A DNA stretch of 5,702 nt. Source: Gammaproteobacteria bacterium. Its GTDB lineage: Bacteria > Pseudomonadota > Gammaproteobacteria > Pseudomonadales > DSM-25080. Position 1 is the stretch's first letter; each line of letters begins with the position of its first letter. The DNA is taken from assembly GCA_013372965.1 (NCBI GenBank), contig JABXIR010000194.1, positions 1 through 5,702 of the forward strand. The letters run 5' to 3'. Shown in pieces: positions 5,488-5,702 of this stretch. The notes beneath the pieces were generated by a model that saw only the letters and a program-made list of their open reading frames with translations, was not told the origin of the DNA and did not search any database. A program made the position numbers and the translations under genes.

Positions 5488-5702
5488 TTACAACAGTCAC
5501 CAAGCCGTTCGTTATCTGTATCGCGCTAATCTCACCGTCACTGTCGCAGGCAGGCGGTTGTCCGCAAGATCCCAATGAGCCATGTATCGCTCTCGTGCTA
5601 GGTGGCGGCGGTGCTCGTGGCGGCGCTCATGTCGGCGTCTTGCGTGCCCTGGAAGAAAGCCGAGTACCCGTTCACATCATAACGGGCACAAGTATCGGTT
5701 CC
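5466..5702 (+). CDS. Exported patatin-like phospholipase, N-terminal part (cut by right edge)
   Basis: Serine acyl-hydrolase of the patatin/NTE group, acting on phospholipids or other acyl esters. The 79 visible residues hold a signal-peptide-like start (hydrophobic 14-25, ending SLSQA at 29), then IALVLGGGGARGGAHVGVL (41-59), which contains the glycine-rich oxyanion motif, and GTSIG (74-78) with Ser76 as nucleophile. The catalytic Asp and any C-terminal domain lie outside. An exported patatin with this LVLGGGGARG/GTSIGS pattern resembles PlpD-type proteins, which continue into POTRA and Omp85-like barrel domains; that is a prediction for the missing part. The ATG at 5466 is preceded by AGAGG (5451-5455) and overlaps the Mpo1-like gene by 22 bp, so the two are likely co-translated. 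Cys32 and Cys40 flank the mature N-terminus and could pair; no proper lipobox is present. Confidence 0.9.
   Translation, partial: MFDIGRVITTVTKPFVICIALISPSLSQAGGCPQDPNEPCIALVLGGGGARGGAHVGVLRALEESRVPVHIITGTSIGS

Overview
The window looks like chromosomal DNA of a Gram-negative proteobacterium, most likely a marine-type gammaproteobacterium. The signs are a TonB-dependent receptor of the 'EEVVVTAQKRE' type, two or three exported proteins with Sec-type signal peptides, compact gene packing and a GC content near 50% by eye. Genus is not resolvable from the sequence. Seven protein genes are supported, two of them cut by the window edges. I saw no RNA genes, insertion sequences or CRISPR repeats.

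Left part (1-3744): a divergent locus. A TonB-dependent outer-membrane receptor runs leftwards off the window. Across a 238-bp AT-rich spacer, three genes run rightwards: a GT1-family (UGT-like) glycosyltransferase, a protein made of two fused cupin domains, and a TetR-family regulator. The glycosyltransferase and cupin genes are 3 bp apart and the regulator follows after 25 bp, so they are probably one transcript. The spacer holds a 12-bp-arm inverted repeat lying over the best receptor promoter, and a smaller near-palindrome over a possible operon promoter. The simplest reading is a TetR-controlled uptake-and-modification module: the receptor imports a ligand, the glycosyltransferase and cupin protein act on it or on a related compound, and the TetR protein senses it. 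The ligand is unknown and this link is inference.

Right part (3737-5702): the TetR gene ends convergently against an exported M28-type zinc peptidase with a C-terminal fibronectin-III-like domain; the two reading frames overlap by 8 bp. Divergent from the peptidase is a lipid-related pair: a small DUF962/Mpo1-like membrane protein, overlapped by 22 bp by the start of an exported patatin-like phospholipase that runs off the right edge.

The main oddities are a glycosyltransferase that appears to have Pro in place of the catalytic His, a gapless 125-residue internal duplication in the cupin protein with an internal in-frame start codon at the junction, an M28 metal-ligand position that reads Asp instead of His, and the palindromes in the divergent spacer.
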